Positions 19,663 to 29,172 are shown, counted from the first letter of the stretch. The stretch: DNA of 64,000 nucleotides from Bosea sp. 29B (GCF_902506165.1 NZ_LR733817.1:2449408-2513407); one strand, 5' to 3'. Notes: generated by a model from the sequence alone, not told the origin. Numbers and translations: made by a program.

Positions 19663-20837
19663 AACAGGCCGCGCTTCGCGAGATTGCGCATCAGATGTGA
19701 GGTGCCGAAGCGCCAGGGCTCGCATTCGTCGGTGCGGCGCATCCGGTTGACCAACGCGCCGAGCTCGGGCGCCGAGATGGTGACGACGTCGCCGTATTTG
19801 TGGGTGAAGCCGCCGCCCGGCGCGTCGCGATCCTTGATCGGCGCGAACATGGTGCCGAGATAGAGCACCGCCCCGTCCGGATACTGGTGGTGCGGGCCGA
19901 TCATCTGGGCTGCGAGGTCGGCCGGGTCGCGGCTGATCTTGGCGATCGAGGACGAGCCTTCCAGCGTGAAGCCGTCCTCGCCCGCGACGGTCAGGCTCAC
20001 GGTCGTCCGGCGGACATGGTCGAGCGAGAAATCACCATCGAAGAAGCGGATGAACGGACCGATCGCAGCGGCCGCATTGTTGTCCTTGGCCTTGCCGAGC
20101 AGCAGTGCCGAGCGCCCTTCGACATCGCGCAGGTTGACGTCGTTGCCGAGGCTGGCGCCGACGATGCGGCCGTCCGAGGCGACGACCAGCACGATCTCGG
20201 GTTCCGGATTGTTCCAGCTCGAGGCCGGGTGCAGGCCGGCATCGGCGCCGGTGCCGACCGCCGACATCGGCGGCGCCTTGGTGAAGATCTCGGCATCCGG
20301 CCCGATGCCGACCTCAAGATACTGGCTCCAGCTGTTCTGGGCGATCAGCACCTCCTTCAGTTTCATCGCCTCGGGCGAGCCGGGCTTCAGCTTGGAAAGG
20401 TCGTCGCCGATCAGTTTGCCGATCTCGGTGCGGATTGCGGCAGCGGCGGCCGGGTTGCCGCGCGCCTTCTCCTCGATGACGCGTTCCAGCATCGAGACCG
20501 CGAAGGTGACGCCGGCGGCCTTGACTACCTGCAGGTCGACCGGGGCGAGCAGCCAGGGCTTGCCGTCATTGCGGGTGGCGGCCGAGCTGTTGGCGAGGAG
20601 ATCGGCGAGCGAGCCCAGGCTCTCGCCACCGGCGGCGCGCAGCGCCACTGCCGGATCGGCGGTTTCGCAGAGGTCGCGCATGGTCGGGAAGGTCGCGGTG
20701 ACGTCGATCACCGTATCGCCCTGGAGCCTGACCACCGACGGTCCTGCGAGGTCCGGGCGCCAGACCCGGCCGGCCAGCGCGGCGCGGTCGGCATCGGCCG
20801 GCAAGGTGTTGGCGGGCGTGAGCGAAAGCGAGGGCAT
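19659..20837 (-). CDS. Fumarylacetoacetate hydrolase family protein
   Basis: The 392-residue protein carries FAH-fold features: NPEPEIVLVVASDGRIVG with the Glu-x-Glu metal ligands, GNDVNLRDVEGR with the metal-binding Asp, and a C-terminal GDVVTISAPELGALVN. The family hydrolyses C-C bonds or hydrates 2-keto acids with Mg or Ca. The start at 20837 (MPSLSLTP) is chosen over the longer frame to 20978, which crosses the divergent promoter region. It is upstream of and overlaps the hydroxyproline dehydratase gene. The exact substrate is unknown. Confidence 0.8.
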   Translation of the reverse strand: MPSLSLTPANTLPADADRAALAGRVWRPDLAGPSVVRLQGDTVIDVTATFPTMRDLCETADPAVALRAAGGESLGSLADLLANSSAATRNDGKPWLLAPVDLQVVKAAGVTFAVSMLERVIEEKARGNPAAAAAIRTEIGKLIGDDLSKLKPGSPEAMKLKEVLIAQNSWSQYLEVGIGPDAEIFTKAPPMSAVGTGADAGLHPASSWNNPEPEIVLVVASDGRIVGASLGNDVNLRDVEGRSALLLGKAKDNNAAAAIGPFIRFFDGDFSLDHVRRTTVSLTVAGEDGFTLEGSSSIAKISRDPADLAAQMIGPHHQYPDGAVLYLGTMFAPIKDRDAPGGGFTHKYGDVVTISAPELGALVNRMRRTDECEPWRFGTSHLMRNLAKRGLL

Positions 20838-20849
20838 GGCTGATCCAGG

Positions 20850-20866
20850 TTGTGTGCAGTGTACAA
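20850..20866. promoter_or_regulatory. Possible weak operator upstream of the FAH/dehydratase unit
   Basis: TTGTGTGCAGTGTACAA has matching outer arms TTGT/ACAA. It lies 13 bases before the FAH-family start. Only four bases on each side match, so this is a weak candidate. Confidence 0.25.
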
Positions 20867-20938
20867 GATGGGCGTGAAGAACAGCCGCTTCCGCGGGAAA
20901 TCGCAAGTGCAGGGATGCGCGTCCACAGCGGGGCGGAA

Positions 20939-20967
20939 ATGTCATCGTTTTGTCATTGAACTGTCGC
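20939..20967 (+). promoter_or_regulatory. Pho box (three direct repeats) upstream of ugpB
   Basis: Three 7-base units ATGTCAT, TTGTCAT and CTGTCGC follow each other with 4-base spacers (CGTT, TGAA), giving an 11-base period. This matches the PhoB-binding consensus CTGTCAT repeated every 11 bases. It lies 73 bases before ugpB, with a CATGCT -10-like stretch about 9 bases downstream. It predicts induction of the ugp operon by phosphate starvation. Confidence 0.82.
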
Positions 20968-21040
20968 CCCGGCTTCATGCTAGCTTGCGCACCAACGACA
21001 AGAACGCCCGCGCGTACCGGGGGCTGAGAGGGAGCTGATC

Positions 21041-22357
21041 ATGACCTTCAAATTGAAGACCCTGACCGCCGTCGGCGCGTTCGCGCTGGCCGCCGCTTCG
21101 CCGGCTATGGCGCAGACCGAAATCCAGTGGTGGCACGCCATGACCGGCGCCAACAACGACGTCGTCGTCAAGCTGGCCGAGGAGTTCAACGCCTCGCAGA
21201 AGGACTACAAGGTCGTCGTCGCTTACAAAGGCTCTTATCCCGACACGCTGAACGCCGGCATCGCCGCCTTCCGTGCCGGCAACGCGCCGCACATCATGCA
21301 GGTCTTCGAAGTCGGCACCGCGACGATGATGTCGGCCAAGGGCGCGATCAAGCCTGTCGCCGATGTGATGAAGGACGCCGGCGAGAAGTTCGATCCCAAG
21401 AGCTACCTGCCGGCGATCACCGGCTACTATTCGACGACGAAGGGCGAGATGCTCTCCTTCCCGTTCAACTCGTCCTCTATGGTGATGTGGTACAACAAGG
21501 ACGCGCTGAAGAAGGCCGGCCTGCCGGAAGCGCCGCCGAAGACCTGGCCGGAAGCGTTCGAAGCCGCCAGGAAATTGAAGGCCGCCGGCTGGGACAAGTG
21601 CGGCATTTCCACGGCGTGGACGACCTGGGCCAATATTGAGCAGCTCGGCGCCTGGCACAACGTGCCGGTCGGCACCAAGGCCAACGGCTTCGACGGCTTC
21701 GACACCGAGTTCCGCATCAACGGCGACCTCTTCGTCAAGCACCTGACCAATCTCGCCAACCTGCAGAAGGAAGGCGTGTTCTCCTATTCCGGCCGTACCA
21801 ACACCGGCGAGGGCCGCTTCACCTCCGGCGAATGCCCGCTCTTCCTGACTTCCTCGGCCTTCTTCGGCAACGTCAAGGCCAACGCCAAGTTCGACTGGTC
21901 GAACGCGCCGATGCCGTATTATCCGGATGTCGCCGGCGCCCCGCAGAACTCGATCATCGGCGGCGCTTCGCTCTGGGTCATGGGCGGCAAGAAGGCCGAC
22001 GAGTACAAGGGTGTCGCCAAGTTCTTCACCTTCCTCTCGGACGTAGACCGGCAGGTGAAGCTGCACACCGAGTCCGGCTATCTGCCGATCACCAAGGCGG
22101 CCTATGAGAAGGTCAAGGCATCGGGCTTCTACAAGCAGAACCCCTATCTCGAGACCCCGCTGCTCGAGCTCAACAACAAGGAGCCGACCGACAACTCGCG
22201 CGGTGTCCGTTTCGGTGGCCTGGTCCAGATCCGCGACATCTGGTCGGAGGAGATCGAGGCGGCCCTGAACGGCCAGAAGACGCCGAAGGCGGCTCTCGAC
22301 GCGGCCAATGAGCGCGGCAACCAGGCGCTGCGGCAGTTCGAGCGCACCGCCAAGTAA
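21041..22357 (+). CDS. ugpB: Glycerol-3-phosphate ABC transporter binding protein UgpB
   Basis: The 438-residue protein, the same length as E. coli UgpB, starts with a Sec signal (MTFKLKTLTAVGAFALAAAS ... MAQ) and continues TEIQWWHAMTGANNDVVVKL, a UgpB-type start. It also has FPFNSSSMVMWYNKDALKKA, the substrate-cleft region, and a C-terminal RGVRFGGLVQIRDIW. It binds sn-glycerol-3-phosphate or its diesters in the periplasm. The Pho box upstream and ugpA downstream support the name. GAGGGAG precedes the ATG. Confidence 0.92.
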   Translation: MTFKLKTLTAVGAFALAAASPAMAQTEIQWWHAMTGANNDVVVKLAEEFNASQKDYKVVVAYKGSYPDTLNAGIAAFRAGNAPHIMQVFEVGTATMMSAKGAIKPVADVMKDAGEKFDPKSYLPAITGYYSTTKGEMLSFPFNSSSMVMWYNKDALKKAGLPEAPPKTWPEAFEAARKLKAAGWDKCGISTAWTTWANIEQLGAWHNVPVGTKANGFDGFDTEFRINGDLFVKHLTNLANLQKEGVFSYSGRTNTGEGRFTSGECPLFLTSSAFFGNVKANAKFDWSNAPMPYYPDVAGAPQNSIIGGASLWVMGGKKADEYKGVAKFFTFLSDVDRQVKLHTESGYLPITKAAYEKVKASGFYKQNPYLETPLLELNNKEPTDNSRGVRFGGLVQIRDIWSEEIEAALNGQKTPKAALDAANERGNQALRQFERTAK

Positions 22358-22371
22358 AACAAGAATGTTCG

Positions 22372-22397
22372 AAGGCCGGGACCATAATCCCGGCCTT
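22372..22397 (+). terminator. Intercistronic hairpin between ugpB and ugpA
   Basis: AAGGCCGGGA (22372-22381) pairs with TCCCGGCCTT (22388-22397) over a CCATAA loop, just after the ugpB stop. It has only a short T/C run behind it, so partial termination or RNA protection of ugpB is likely. That would raise binding protein over permease. Confidence 0.6.
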
Positions 22398-22417
22398 CCT
22401 TGCCGCCAGGCTGGCCG

Positions 22418-23299
22418 ATGCAGAAATATGCTCACTTCAAGGGGCTGACGATCCCGCTGCTGCTGCTCCTGCCGCAGCTCGCGATCACGGTCGTCTTCTT
22501 CTACTGGCCGGCGAGCCAGGCCGTCTGGCAGAGCTTTCTGCTGCAGGACGCCTTCGGCATCTCGACCGAGTTCGTCTGGTTCGAGAACTATCGCGACCTG
22601 TTCGCCAAGCCCGAATACTACAAGGCACTGATCAACACCGGCATCTTCTCGGTCTTCGTCGCGCTGCTCTCGCTCTCGCTGGCGCTGCTCTTCGCGGTGA
22701 TGGCGGACCGGCAGATCCGCGGCGCCGAGATCTACAAGACGCTGCTGATCTGGCCCTATGCCGTCGCGCCGGCCATCGCCGGCGTGCTCTGGATCTTCAT
22801 GTTCGATCCCTCGCTCGGCATGTTGGCGCGGGGGCTGCAGAACCTTGGCGTCGCCTGGAATCCGCGCCTCAACGGCAATGATGCGATGACGCTGGTCATC
22901 CTGGCCGCGACCTGGAAGCAGATCTCCTACAACTTCCTGTTCTTCCTCGCCGGCCTGCAGTCGATCCCGAAGAGCGTGATCGAGGCAGCGGTGATCGACG
23001 GTGCCCGGCCGATGCGGCGCTTCTGGACCATCGTCTTCCCATTGCTCTCGCCGACTACCTTCTTCCTGCTCGTCGTCAACCTCGTCTACGTCTTCTTCGA
23101 CACCTTCGGCATCATCGACACCATCAGCGGCGGCGGTCCGTCGGGTGCAACCGAGACGCTGGTCTACAAGGTCTATTCCGACGGCAAAGGCGGCACCAAT
23201 CTCGGCGGCTCGGCGGCGCAATCGGTGATCCTGCTGATCATGGTCATCGGCATGACCGCCTTCCAGTTCCGCTTCATCGAGCGGAAGGTGAACTACTGA
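22418..23299 (+). CDS. ugpA: Glycerol-3-phosphate ABC permease UgpA
   Basis: The 293-residue inner-membrane protein starts [20 protein letters not shown] and shows the MalF-type EAA loop [20 protein letters not shown], with six expected membrane helices. It pairs with UgpE to form the channel. The ATG at 22418 is chosen over 22400 for fit to the family. Unlike E. coli, the next gene is not ugpE but a creatininase-like gene. Confidence 0.92.
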   Translation: MQKYAHFKGLTIPLLLLLPQLAITVVFFYWPASQAVWQSFLLQDAFGISTEFVWFENYRDLFAKPEYYKALINTGIFSVFVALLSLSLALLFAVMADRQIRGAEIYKTLLIWPYAVAPAIAGVLWIFMFDPSLGMLARGLQNLGVAWNPRLNGNDAMTLVILAATWKQISYNFLFFLAGLQSIPKSVIEAAVIDGARPMRRFWTIVFPLLSPTTFFLLVVNLVYVFFDTFGIIDTISGGGPSGATETLVYKVYSDGKGGTNLGGSAAQSVILLIMVIGMTAFQFRFIERKVNY

Positions 23300-23321
23300 T
23301 GGGCGCGGTGCTCACCTTTCC

Positions 23322-23412
23322 GTCATGGTCGGGCTTGTCCCGACCATCCACGTCTTCCTTCGGGCAAGGCGGTGCTCAAGACGTGGATGCTCGCCACAAG
23401 GGCGAGCATGAC
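23322..23412. repeat. Dispersed palindromic element, copy 1
   Basis: The 91-bp element runs from GTCATGG to GCATGAC with matching ends. It folds into an outer GTCAT/ATGAC pairing, an ATCCACGTCTT/AAGACGTGGAT stem and two small hairpins (GGTCGGG.../...CCCGACC and GCTCGCC.../...GGCGAGC). A related element lies at 26141-26246. It separates ugpA from the creatininase-like gene. Confidence 0.75.
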
Positions 23413-23438
23413 GGTTGGACGGGCGGAGGCGCGTTCTG

Positions 23439-24197
23439 ATGGCGTCCGTACTCTGGCAGGAGCTCACCGCCGAGGAGTTGCGCGAGAAGGCGGCCAGGGA
23501 TGCCGTCGTCGTGCTGCCGGTCGCCTCGATGGAGCAGCACGGCCCGCATCTGCCGGTTGGCGTCGACACCATCCTGTGCAGCGGCGTCTGCAAGCTCGCG
23601 GCAGAGCGTGCCGGCGATGTCGAAGTCGTCGTCGCTCCGACGCTCTGGTGCGGCATGGCCGAGCATCACATGGCCTTCGGCGGCACCTTCACCTTCGACA
23701 TTCCGACCTATCGCGCCGTGCTGCTCGCGCTGCTGAAGAGCCTGGAGCGCCACGGCTTCCACCGCGTCGTCATCGTCAACGGCCATGGCGGCAACATCGC
23801 CGCGCTCGCCGCCTTCCTGCCGGATTTCGCCCGCGAGACCTCGCTCCAGATCCGGGCCACCACCTATTTCCTGCTGGCGCAGGAGGCGATGGCGCCCTTC
23901 ATGGACGATCAGGTCAGCGTGCTCCATGCCTGCGAGGTCGAGACCTCGATGATGATGGTGCTGGCGCCGGAGACGGTGAGACACGACCGGCTCCCGGAAG
24001 CGTTCGGCATGCTGGGTGCTGACCTGACCGCGCTGACCCGCCCGACCGTCGGCCAGTATCGACCTTTCCGCGAGATGACCGGGACTGGTGTGATCGGCGA
24101 TGCCCGCAAGGCCACGCCGGAAAAGGGCAAGGCCTTCCTCGACGCTTCGGCAGATGCGTTGGCGAAGCTTCTAAGTGAGCGCGGAGGGCAGGGCTGA
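23439..24197 (+). CDS. Creatininase-family amidohydrolase inside the ugp operon
   Basis: The 252-residue protein has VVLPVASMEQHGPHLPVGVD (metal ligands), VVIVNGHGGNIAAL (HGGN) and HACEVETSMMMVL, the complete creatininase metal-site set. This family hydrolyses cyclic or small amides. Its TGA overlaps the ugpE ATG (TGATG, 24195-24199), so it is translationally coupled to the transporter. It differs from the first creatininase-like gene of this window in the HA..ETS region. Why it sits between ugpA and ugpE is not known; it may act on a second ligand of the transporter. Confidence 0.85.
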   Translation: MASVLWQELTAEELREKAARDAVVVLPVASMEQHGPHLPVGVDTILCSGVCKLAAERAGDVEVVVAPTLWCGMAEHHMAFGGTFTFDIPTYRAVLLALLKSLERHGFHRVVIVNGHGGNIAALAAFLPDFARETSLQIRATTYFLLAQEAMAPFMDDQVSVLHACEVETSMMMVLAPETVRHDRLPEAFGMLGADLTALTRPTVGQYRPFREMTGTGVIGDARKATPEKGKAFLDASADALAKLLSERGGQG

Positions 24198-25045
24198 TGG
24201 TCGAGGACCGCCGCCTGGGCGATGCGATCGCCTATATCATCCTGACGATCGGGGTGCTGATCTGCGCCTTTCCGGTCTGGCTGACCTTCGTCGCCTCGAC
24301 CTGGGACAACGCTACCATCATTAACGGACAGTTGCCGCTCTATCCGGGGCCGCACTTCTTCGACAACTACTACCGCATCCTGTTCGTCGGCACTTCGGGC
24401 TCCACCCGCGAGCCGGTGGCGAGCATGATGCTGAACTCGTTCATCATGGCGATGACGATCGCGCTGGGCAAGATCTTCATCTCGGTGCTCTCGGCCTACG
24501 CCATCGTCTATTACCGCTTCCCGTTCCGGATGGCGGCGTTCTGGATCATCTTCGTCACGCTGATGCTCCCGGTCGAGGTCCGCATCTTCCCGACCTTCAA
24601 GGTCGTTTCCGATCTCGGCATGCTCGACAGCTATCAGGGCCTGGCCGTGCCGCTGATCGCTTCGGCCACCGGCACGCTGCTGTTCCGGCAGTTCTTCATG
24701 ACCATCCCGGACGAATTGCTCGAGGCGTCGAAGATCGACGGCGCCGGCCCGTTCAAGTTCTTCAAGGATACGGTGCTGCCGCTCTCGCTGACGACGATCG
24801 CGGCGCTGTTCGTCATCCAGTTCATCTATGGCTGGAACCAGTATCTCTGGCCGCTGCTGATCACGACCAAGGACTCGATGCAGACCATCGTGATCGGCAT
24901 CCGCAAGATGATCACCACCTCCGACGCCCTGACCGAATGGCAGCTCGCCATGGCCACCGCCATGCTCGCCATGCTGCCCCCGGTCCTCGTCGTCATCGCC
25001 ATGCAGAGGCTCTTCGTGAAGGGCCTCGTCGAGACAGAGAAGTAG
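24197..25045 (+). CDS. ugpE: Glycerol-3-phosphate ABC permease UgpE
   Basis: The 282-residue membrane protein begins [20 protein letters not shown], has the MalG-type EAA loop [20 protein letters not shown] and a [12 protein letters not shown] segment typical of UgpE. It is the partner of UgpA. The start is set by the one-base overlap with the upstream creatininase stop. Seven bases separate it from ugpC. Confidence 0.93.
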   Translation: MVEDRRLGDAIAYIILTIGVLICAFPVWLTFVASTWDNATIINGQLPLYPGPHFFDNYYRILFVGTSGSTREPVASMMLNSFIMAMTIALGKIFISVLSAYAIVYYRFPFRMAAFWIIFVTLMLPVEVRIFPTFKVVSDLGMLDSYQGLAVPLIASATGTLLFRQFFMTIPDELLEASKIDGAGPFKFFKDTVLPLSLTTIAALFVIQFIYGWNQYLWPLLITTKDSMQTIVIGIRKMITTSDALTEWQLAMATAMLAMLPPVLVVIAMQRLFVKGLVETEK

Positions 25046-25052
25046 CCCGCCA

Positions 25053-26132
25053 ATGGCTCAGGTCACGCTCAACAACGTCAAGAAGATCTATGCCGGCGGC
25101 GTCGAGGCGGTGAAGGGCGTCTCCTTCGACATCCCTGATGGCGGCTTCTGCGTCCTCGTCGGCCCCTCCGGCTGCGGCAAGTCGACCTTGCTGCGCATGG
25201 TCGCCGGGCTCGAGACGATCTCGGCCGGCGAGGTCGCGATCGGCAGCCGCGTCGTCAATCAGGTCGAGCCGGCCGATCGCGACATCGCCATGGTCTTCCA
25301 GAACTACGCGCTCTATCCGCATATGAGCGTCTACGACAACATGGCCTATGGCCTGCGCAATCGCGGCACGCCCAAGGACGAGATCGAGAAGCGCGTCGCC
25401 GAGGCCGCCCGCATCCTCGCGATCGAGCCCTTCCTGCAGCGCCGGCCGCGCCAGCTCTCCGGCGGCCAGCGCCAGCGCGTTGCCATGGGCCGCGCGATCG
25501 TCCGCAAGCCGCAGGTCTTCCTCTTCGACGAGCCGCTCTCCAATCTGGACGCCAAGCTCCGCGTGCAGATGCGCGTCGAGATCAAGAAGCTGCAGCGCGC
25601 CCTCGGCGTCACCGCGATCTACGTCACCCACGACCAGGTCGAGGCGATGACGCTCTCCGACAAGCTGGTGGTGATGAATGGCGGCCAGGTCGAGCAGATC
25701 GGCGTGCCGGCCGAGGTCTATCGCAAGCCGGCGAGCCGCTTCGTCGCCACCTTCATCGGCTCGCCGCCGATGAACCTGCTGCCGGCGAAGGTCGACGGGC
25801 ACGGCATCATCGCGCTCGGCGATGCCCTGCTGCAGGCGCGCGATCTGCGCGAGGACTTAGCCGTAGGCACTGCGGTTGAGGTGGGCCTGCGGCCCGAGGA
25901 CATCGAGATCGCCTCGGAAGGCGCCGCCGGCTCGCTGCCCTTCGATGTCGAGTTCATCGAGGAACTCGGTGCGACCCAGCTCTTCCACGGCCAGCTTGCG
26001 GGCAAGCCCTTCGTCATGCAGGCGGCGACCGGCGAGGTCACGGCGCAGCCCGGGCGGCTCTGGATCTCGGTCGATCCCGACAAGGTCCACGTCTTCGACG
26101 CCGAGAGCGGCGTCAGGCTGGGGCGGGCTTGA
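25053..26132 (+). CDS. ugpC: Glycerol-3-phosphate ABC ATPase UgpC
   Basis: The 359-residue MalK-type ATPase has Walker A GPSGCGKS, signature [12 protein letters not shown], Walker [13 protein letters not shown] and a C-terminal TOBE regulatory region ([20 protein letters not shown]). It powers UgpA/UgpE. No ugpQ phosphodiesterase gene follows; the operon ends at a dispersed palindromic element. Confidence 0.93.
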   Translation: MAQVTLNNVKKIYAGGVEAVKGVSFDIPDGGFCVLVGPSGCGKSTLLRMVAGLETISAGEVAIGSRVVNQVEPADRDIAMVFQNYALYPHMSVYDNMAYGLRNRGTPKDEIEKRVAEAARILAIEPFLQRRPRQLSGGQRQRVAMGRAIVRKPQVFLFDEPLSNLDAKLRVQMRVEIKKLQRALGVTAIYVTHDQVEAMTLSDKLVVMNGGQVEQIGVPAEVYRKPASRFVATFIGSPPMNLLPAKVDGHGIIALGDALLQARDLREDLAVGTAVEVGLRPEDIEIASEGAAGSLPFDVEFIEELGATQLFHGQLAGKPFVMQAATGEVTAQPGRLWISVDPDKVHVFDAESGVRLGRA

Positions 26133-26140
26133 GATCAAGC

Positions 26141-26246
26141 GTCATGCTCGGGCTTGACCCGAGCATCTCAGCCAGGATGGGGTGCCGGCTGGCGCCCTCT
26201 CGTCCAGAGATTCTCGGGTCTACGCTTCGCTTCGCCCGAGAATGAC
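26141..26246. repeat. Dispersed palindromic element, copy 2
   Basis: The 106-bp element begins GTCATGCTCGGGCTTGACCC and ends CGCCCGAGAATGAC. It has the same plan as the copy at 23322-23412: GTCAT/ATGAC ends, a first hairpin GCTCGGG/CCCGAGC, a middle GATGGGGTGCCGG part and a last hairpin TCTCGGG/CCCGAGA. It lies between the convergent ends of ugpC and the redoxin gene and may end transcription of both. Confidence 0.7.
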
Positions 26247-26257
26247 GCGTACTTCGT

Positions 26258-26896
26258 TCAACTCACCGGCGCGTACTTCACCACGCAGCCATAGGCCTTG
26301 GTCGCGGGCTCCGAGACCGCCTTGCCGGCCTCGAGCTCTGCCACCGCCCGGCGGACATAGCTCTTGGCGCCGGTGAGGCTGGAGGCGCTCGACGAAGGCT
26401 TGTCGTCGATCGCGCCGGCATAGGCGAGCGTGCCCTTGGGATCGATGATGTACATGTGCGGCGTCGTCTGGGCGCCATAGGCCCGGGCCAGCTGGCTCTT
26501 CGGGTCGAGCAGGATCGAGGCCGGGGCGGCGTCGCGTGTCTTGCTCAGTTCCTTGGCCTTGGCCGCGTCGACATGGCCCTGCTCGCCGGCGGGCGAGGAG
26601 ATCACCGAGAGCCAGACGATGCCGTCCTTGGCCATGTCCTTCTGCAGGGTCTGCATGGTCGCGCTGTTATAGTGCTTCCGGACATAGGGGCAGTCGTGGT
26701 TGGTCCATTCCAGGATCACCGTCTTGCCGGCATAGTCGGAGAGCTTCTGCAGCTTGCCGTCGACATCGACGACCGAGAAATCGGGCGCCTTGGCGCCGGG
26801 CTTCGCCGCGCTCTGGGCGAAGGCGACGCTTGAGCCGAGGCCCAGCGCGATTGCGGCAAGGCCGGCGATGAAATTCTGTCTGGTCACGTCTGTCAT
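26258..26896 (-). CDS. Exported AhpC/TSA-type redoxin
   Basis: The 212-residue protein has a signal-like N-terminus (MTDVTRQNFIAGLAAIALGL ... AFAQ), then KAPDFSVVDVDGKLQKLSDY and WTNHDCPYVRKHYNSATM with a single peroxidatic-type Cys, plus TTPHMYIIDPKGTLAYAG. A second Cys lies near the end (YGCVVKYA). It is a thioredoxin-fold protein of the periplasm. GGAGA 6 bases before 26896 sets the start rather than 26908. It lies next to a DsbD-type reductase gene, a possible electron donor. Confidence 0.82.
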   Translation of the reverse strand: MTDVTRQNFIAGLAAIALGLGSSVAFAQSAAKPGAKAPDFSVVDVDGKLQKLSDYAGKTVILEWTNHDCPYVRKHYNSATMQTLQKDMAKDGIVWLSVISSPAGEQGHVDAAKAKELSKTRDAAPASILLDPKSQLARAYGAQTTPHMYIIDPKGTLAYAGAIDDKPSSSASSLTGAKSYVRRAVAELEAGKAVSEPATKAYGCVVKYAPVS

Positions 26897-26941
26897 GTCT
26901 GTCTCCATAGGTTGGTGGCAGATGCGTTGGCGTGGGCGATG

Positions 26942-29101
26942 TTATCGTGCGGTAGCCGTCTTCACCTCGCGGCCGGCAGCGCGCTGTGCAGCGCTCACCA
27001 CCGTCTCGGGCGTCAGCAATTGCGGCAGCACCTCCGCCTGCGCGCCTTTGGTGCCGGGATAAAACAGGTAGAGCGGCACGCCGGCACGGCCGTACTCGGC
27101 CAGCGTCGCGGCGATCACCGCGTCGCGATTGGTCCAGTCGGCCTTGAGATAGGCGACGCCAAGCTTGGCGAAGGCGTCCTTCACCTCCTGCCGCGACAGC
27201 GCCACCCGGTCATTGGCGAGGCAGGTAATGCACCAGGCCGCGGTGAAGTTGACGAAGACCGGCTTGCCCTGCGCCTGCAATTCCGCGACCCGCGCCGGCG
27301 ACCACACTCCGGGGGCATCGGTACCAGCCTGGGCTGTCGGCTGAGCCGAGGGCGTCGCGCTTTCGAGCACGAAGGCCGAGGCTGCACCGACGAGCAGAAT
27401 GGCCACCGCAGCCGCGACGGTGCGTAAGGCACGGCCGCTGCCACGCGTCACGCCGATCAGCCAGAGTGCAAAACCGGCGACGAGGATCGCGACGAGCGCG
27501 GCGAGGGCGCCATCGGCACCGGCCTGCATGGTCGCGACCCAGACCAGCCAGATCGCGGTCGCGAACATCGGGAAGGCGAAGGCCTGCTTCAGGATGAGCA
27601 TCCAGCGGCCGGGCTTGGGCAGCAGGCGCAGCAGGCCGGGGGCGAAGGAGAGCGCGACGACGGGCGCGGCGAAGCCGAGCGCCAGCGCCATGAAGATCGC
27701 GATCGCCGCGGCTGGTGGCTGCGTCAGCGCATAGCCCATCGCCGCGCCCATGAACGGGGCGGTGCAGGGCGTCGCCACCACCACCGCGAGCGCACCGGTC
27801 ATGAAGGCGCCGACCGGCCCGCTGCGGCTGGCGAGCCCGTCGCCGACACCCTGCAGCTTGCCGCCGATCTCGAAGGCGCCGATCAGGTTGAAGCCGATCA
27901 GCGTCATCAGCACGGCGAGCAGGATGACGAGCGGTGGCGATTGCAATTGGAAGCCCCAGCCAGCGCCGAGCGCGATCACGGCCGAGGCCAGCGCGAAGAA
28001 GGTCGCGAGCACGCCGGCAAGGAAGAGCAGGCCCTGCTGGCGGACCTCGCCGCGGCTCGCCTGTGCCAGCTGCGCGAAGCCGAGCGCCTTGATGAACAGC
28101 ACCGGCAAAACGCAGGGCATCAGGTTGAGGATCAGGCCGCCGGCAAAGGCGAAGGCCAGCGCCAGAAGGAGCGTCAGGTCCTCGGCCGGAGGCGGCGGCA
28201 GAACCACCTTCGCCGGTGCCTGCGCCGGTGCCGCCGCAGCCTGCAACAGGGCCGGCGCGACCTCGGCACTCAGCGTGATGGCCCGCCTGGCGCCGCCCTC
28301 CTCGAAGGTGACCACGCCATCGGTCGTCGGTGTGCCCACCTTGAAGGCGGTCGAGCGGGTGAGGGTGAGTGCGCCGTTCGCGAGCGGCTGCTCGGCCGCA
28401 TGCTCGATCAGCGTATCAAGGATCGGGAAGAAGCGGACATCGCTGGCGCCGGCCGGGAGGCCGGGCAAAGCGAGCGCAAGCTTGTCATCGCCCTTCGCCG
28501 TCAGCTTGCTGGTGAAGCCGGCTGGCTTCGGCAGGGCGGCGCGCGCCTCATCGATCCGGGTCTCGGCAGCAGTGTCGACAATGCCGGCGGCCGCGATGGG
28601 CAAATCGAGGGTGAAGGCGCCTTCTTCGGGAATGCAGATCTTCTCGCAGACCAGCCAGGTCGCCTTGGCCGAGAGCGTCAGCCTCTCGCCCGGCTTGGCG
28701 TTCGCCGGGACCGAGATCTCGACCGGCAGCAGGACATGGTCCTCGAAGCCGAAATTGACGAGAGGCTCGACCCGGATCGCCTTCGGCGCCGGCCATTGGA
28801 TCGCGCCGGCGCTCACGCCCTCCGGCAACGTCCAGTCGATCTTCGTCGCTTCGCCTGAATCGCCGGGATTCTGCCAATAGCTGTGCCAGCCCGGAGCGAG
28901 CTTCTGGGTGAGGGCGACCTGGAAACGCTCGCCCGGTGCGACGGCATCGCGGCTCGACAGCAAGGTGGCGGTGACGCGCTGCGAGGTCACGGCGGCGGAT
29001 TCGGCGGCGAGCACAGGTGCAGGCGCGAGCAAAGCGAGCGCCATGGTGGCGCGCTGCAACAGCCGGAATACGGTCCGGCGCGGGAGGCTCGTCGCGATCA
29101 T
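26942..29101 (-). CDS. DsbD-family protein-disulfide reductase
   Basis: The 719-residue protein has a signal region (MIATSLPRRTVFRLL ... VLAAES) and a periplasmic beta domain with LVCEKICIPEEGAF. A CcdA-like eight-helix membrane domain follows, with Cys in NLMPCVLPVLF and ATPCTAPFMGA. A C-terminal thioredoxin domain carries AAWCITCLANDR. This is the three-part DsbD plan, carrying electrons from cytoplasmic thioredoxin to periplasmic thiols. The start at 29101 is chosen for the signal peptide; the frame is open to 29500 across the next gene. Confidence 0.9.
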   Translation of the reverse strand: MIATSLPRRTVFRLLQRATMALALLAPAPVLAAESAAVTSQRVTATLLSSRDAVAPGERFQVALTQKLAPGWHSYWQNPGDSGEATKIDWTLPEGVSAGAIQWPAPKAIRVEPLVNFGFEDHVLLPVEISVPANAKPGERLTLSAKATWLVCEKICIPEEGAFTLDLPIAAAGIVDTAAETRIDEARAALPKPAGFTSKLTAKGDDKLALALPGLPAGASDVRFFPILDTLIEHAAEQPLANGALTLTRSTAFKVGTPTTDGVVTFEEGGARRAITLSAEVAPALLQAAAAPAQAPAKVVLPPPPAEDLTLLLALAFAFAGGLILNLMPCVLPVLFIKALGFAQLAQASRGEVRQQGLLFLAGVLATFFALASAVIALGAGWGFQLQSPPLVILLAVLMTLIGFNLIGAFEIGGKLQGVGDGLASRSGPVGAFMTGALAVVVATPCTAPFMGAAMGYALTQPPAAAIAIFMALALGFAAPVVALSFAPGLLRLLPKPGRWMLILKQAFAFPMFATAIWLVWVATMQAGADGALAALVAILVAGFALWLIGVTRGSGRALRTVAAAVAILLVGAASAFVLESATPSAQPTAQAGTDAPGVWSPARVAELQAQGKPVFVNFTAAWCITCLANDRVALSRQEVKDAFAKLGVAYLKADWTNRDAVIAATLAEYGRAGVPLYLFYPGTKGAQAEVLPQLLTPETVVSAAQRAAGREVKTATAR

Positions 29102-29172
29102 GCCAATCAGATGCCCGCTTCTGCCGCGAAAAGCCAATGACAAGCGGGTGAGGGCGGCGCGAGGTCGCAGGG

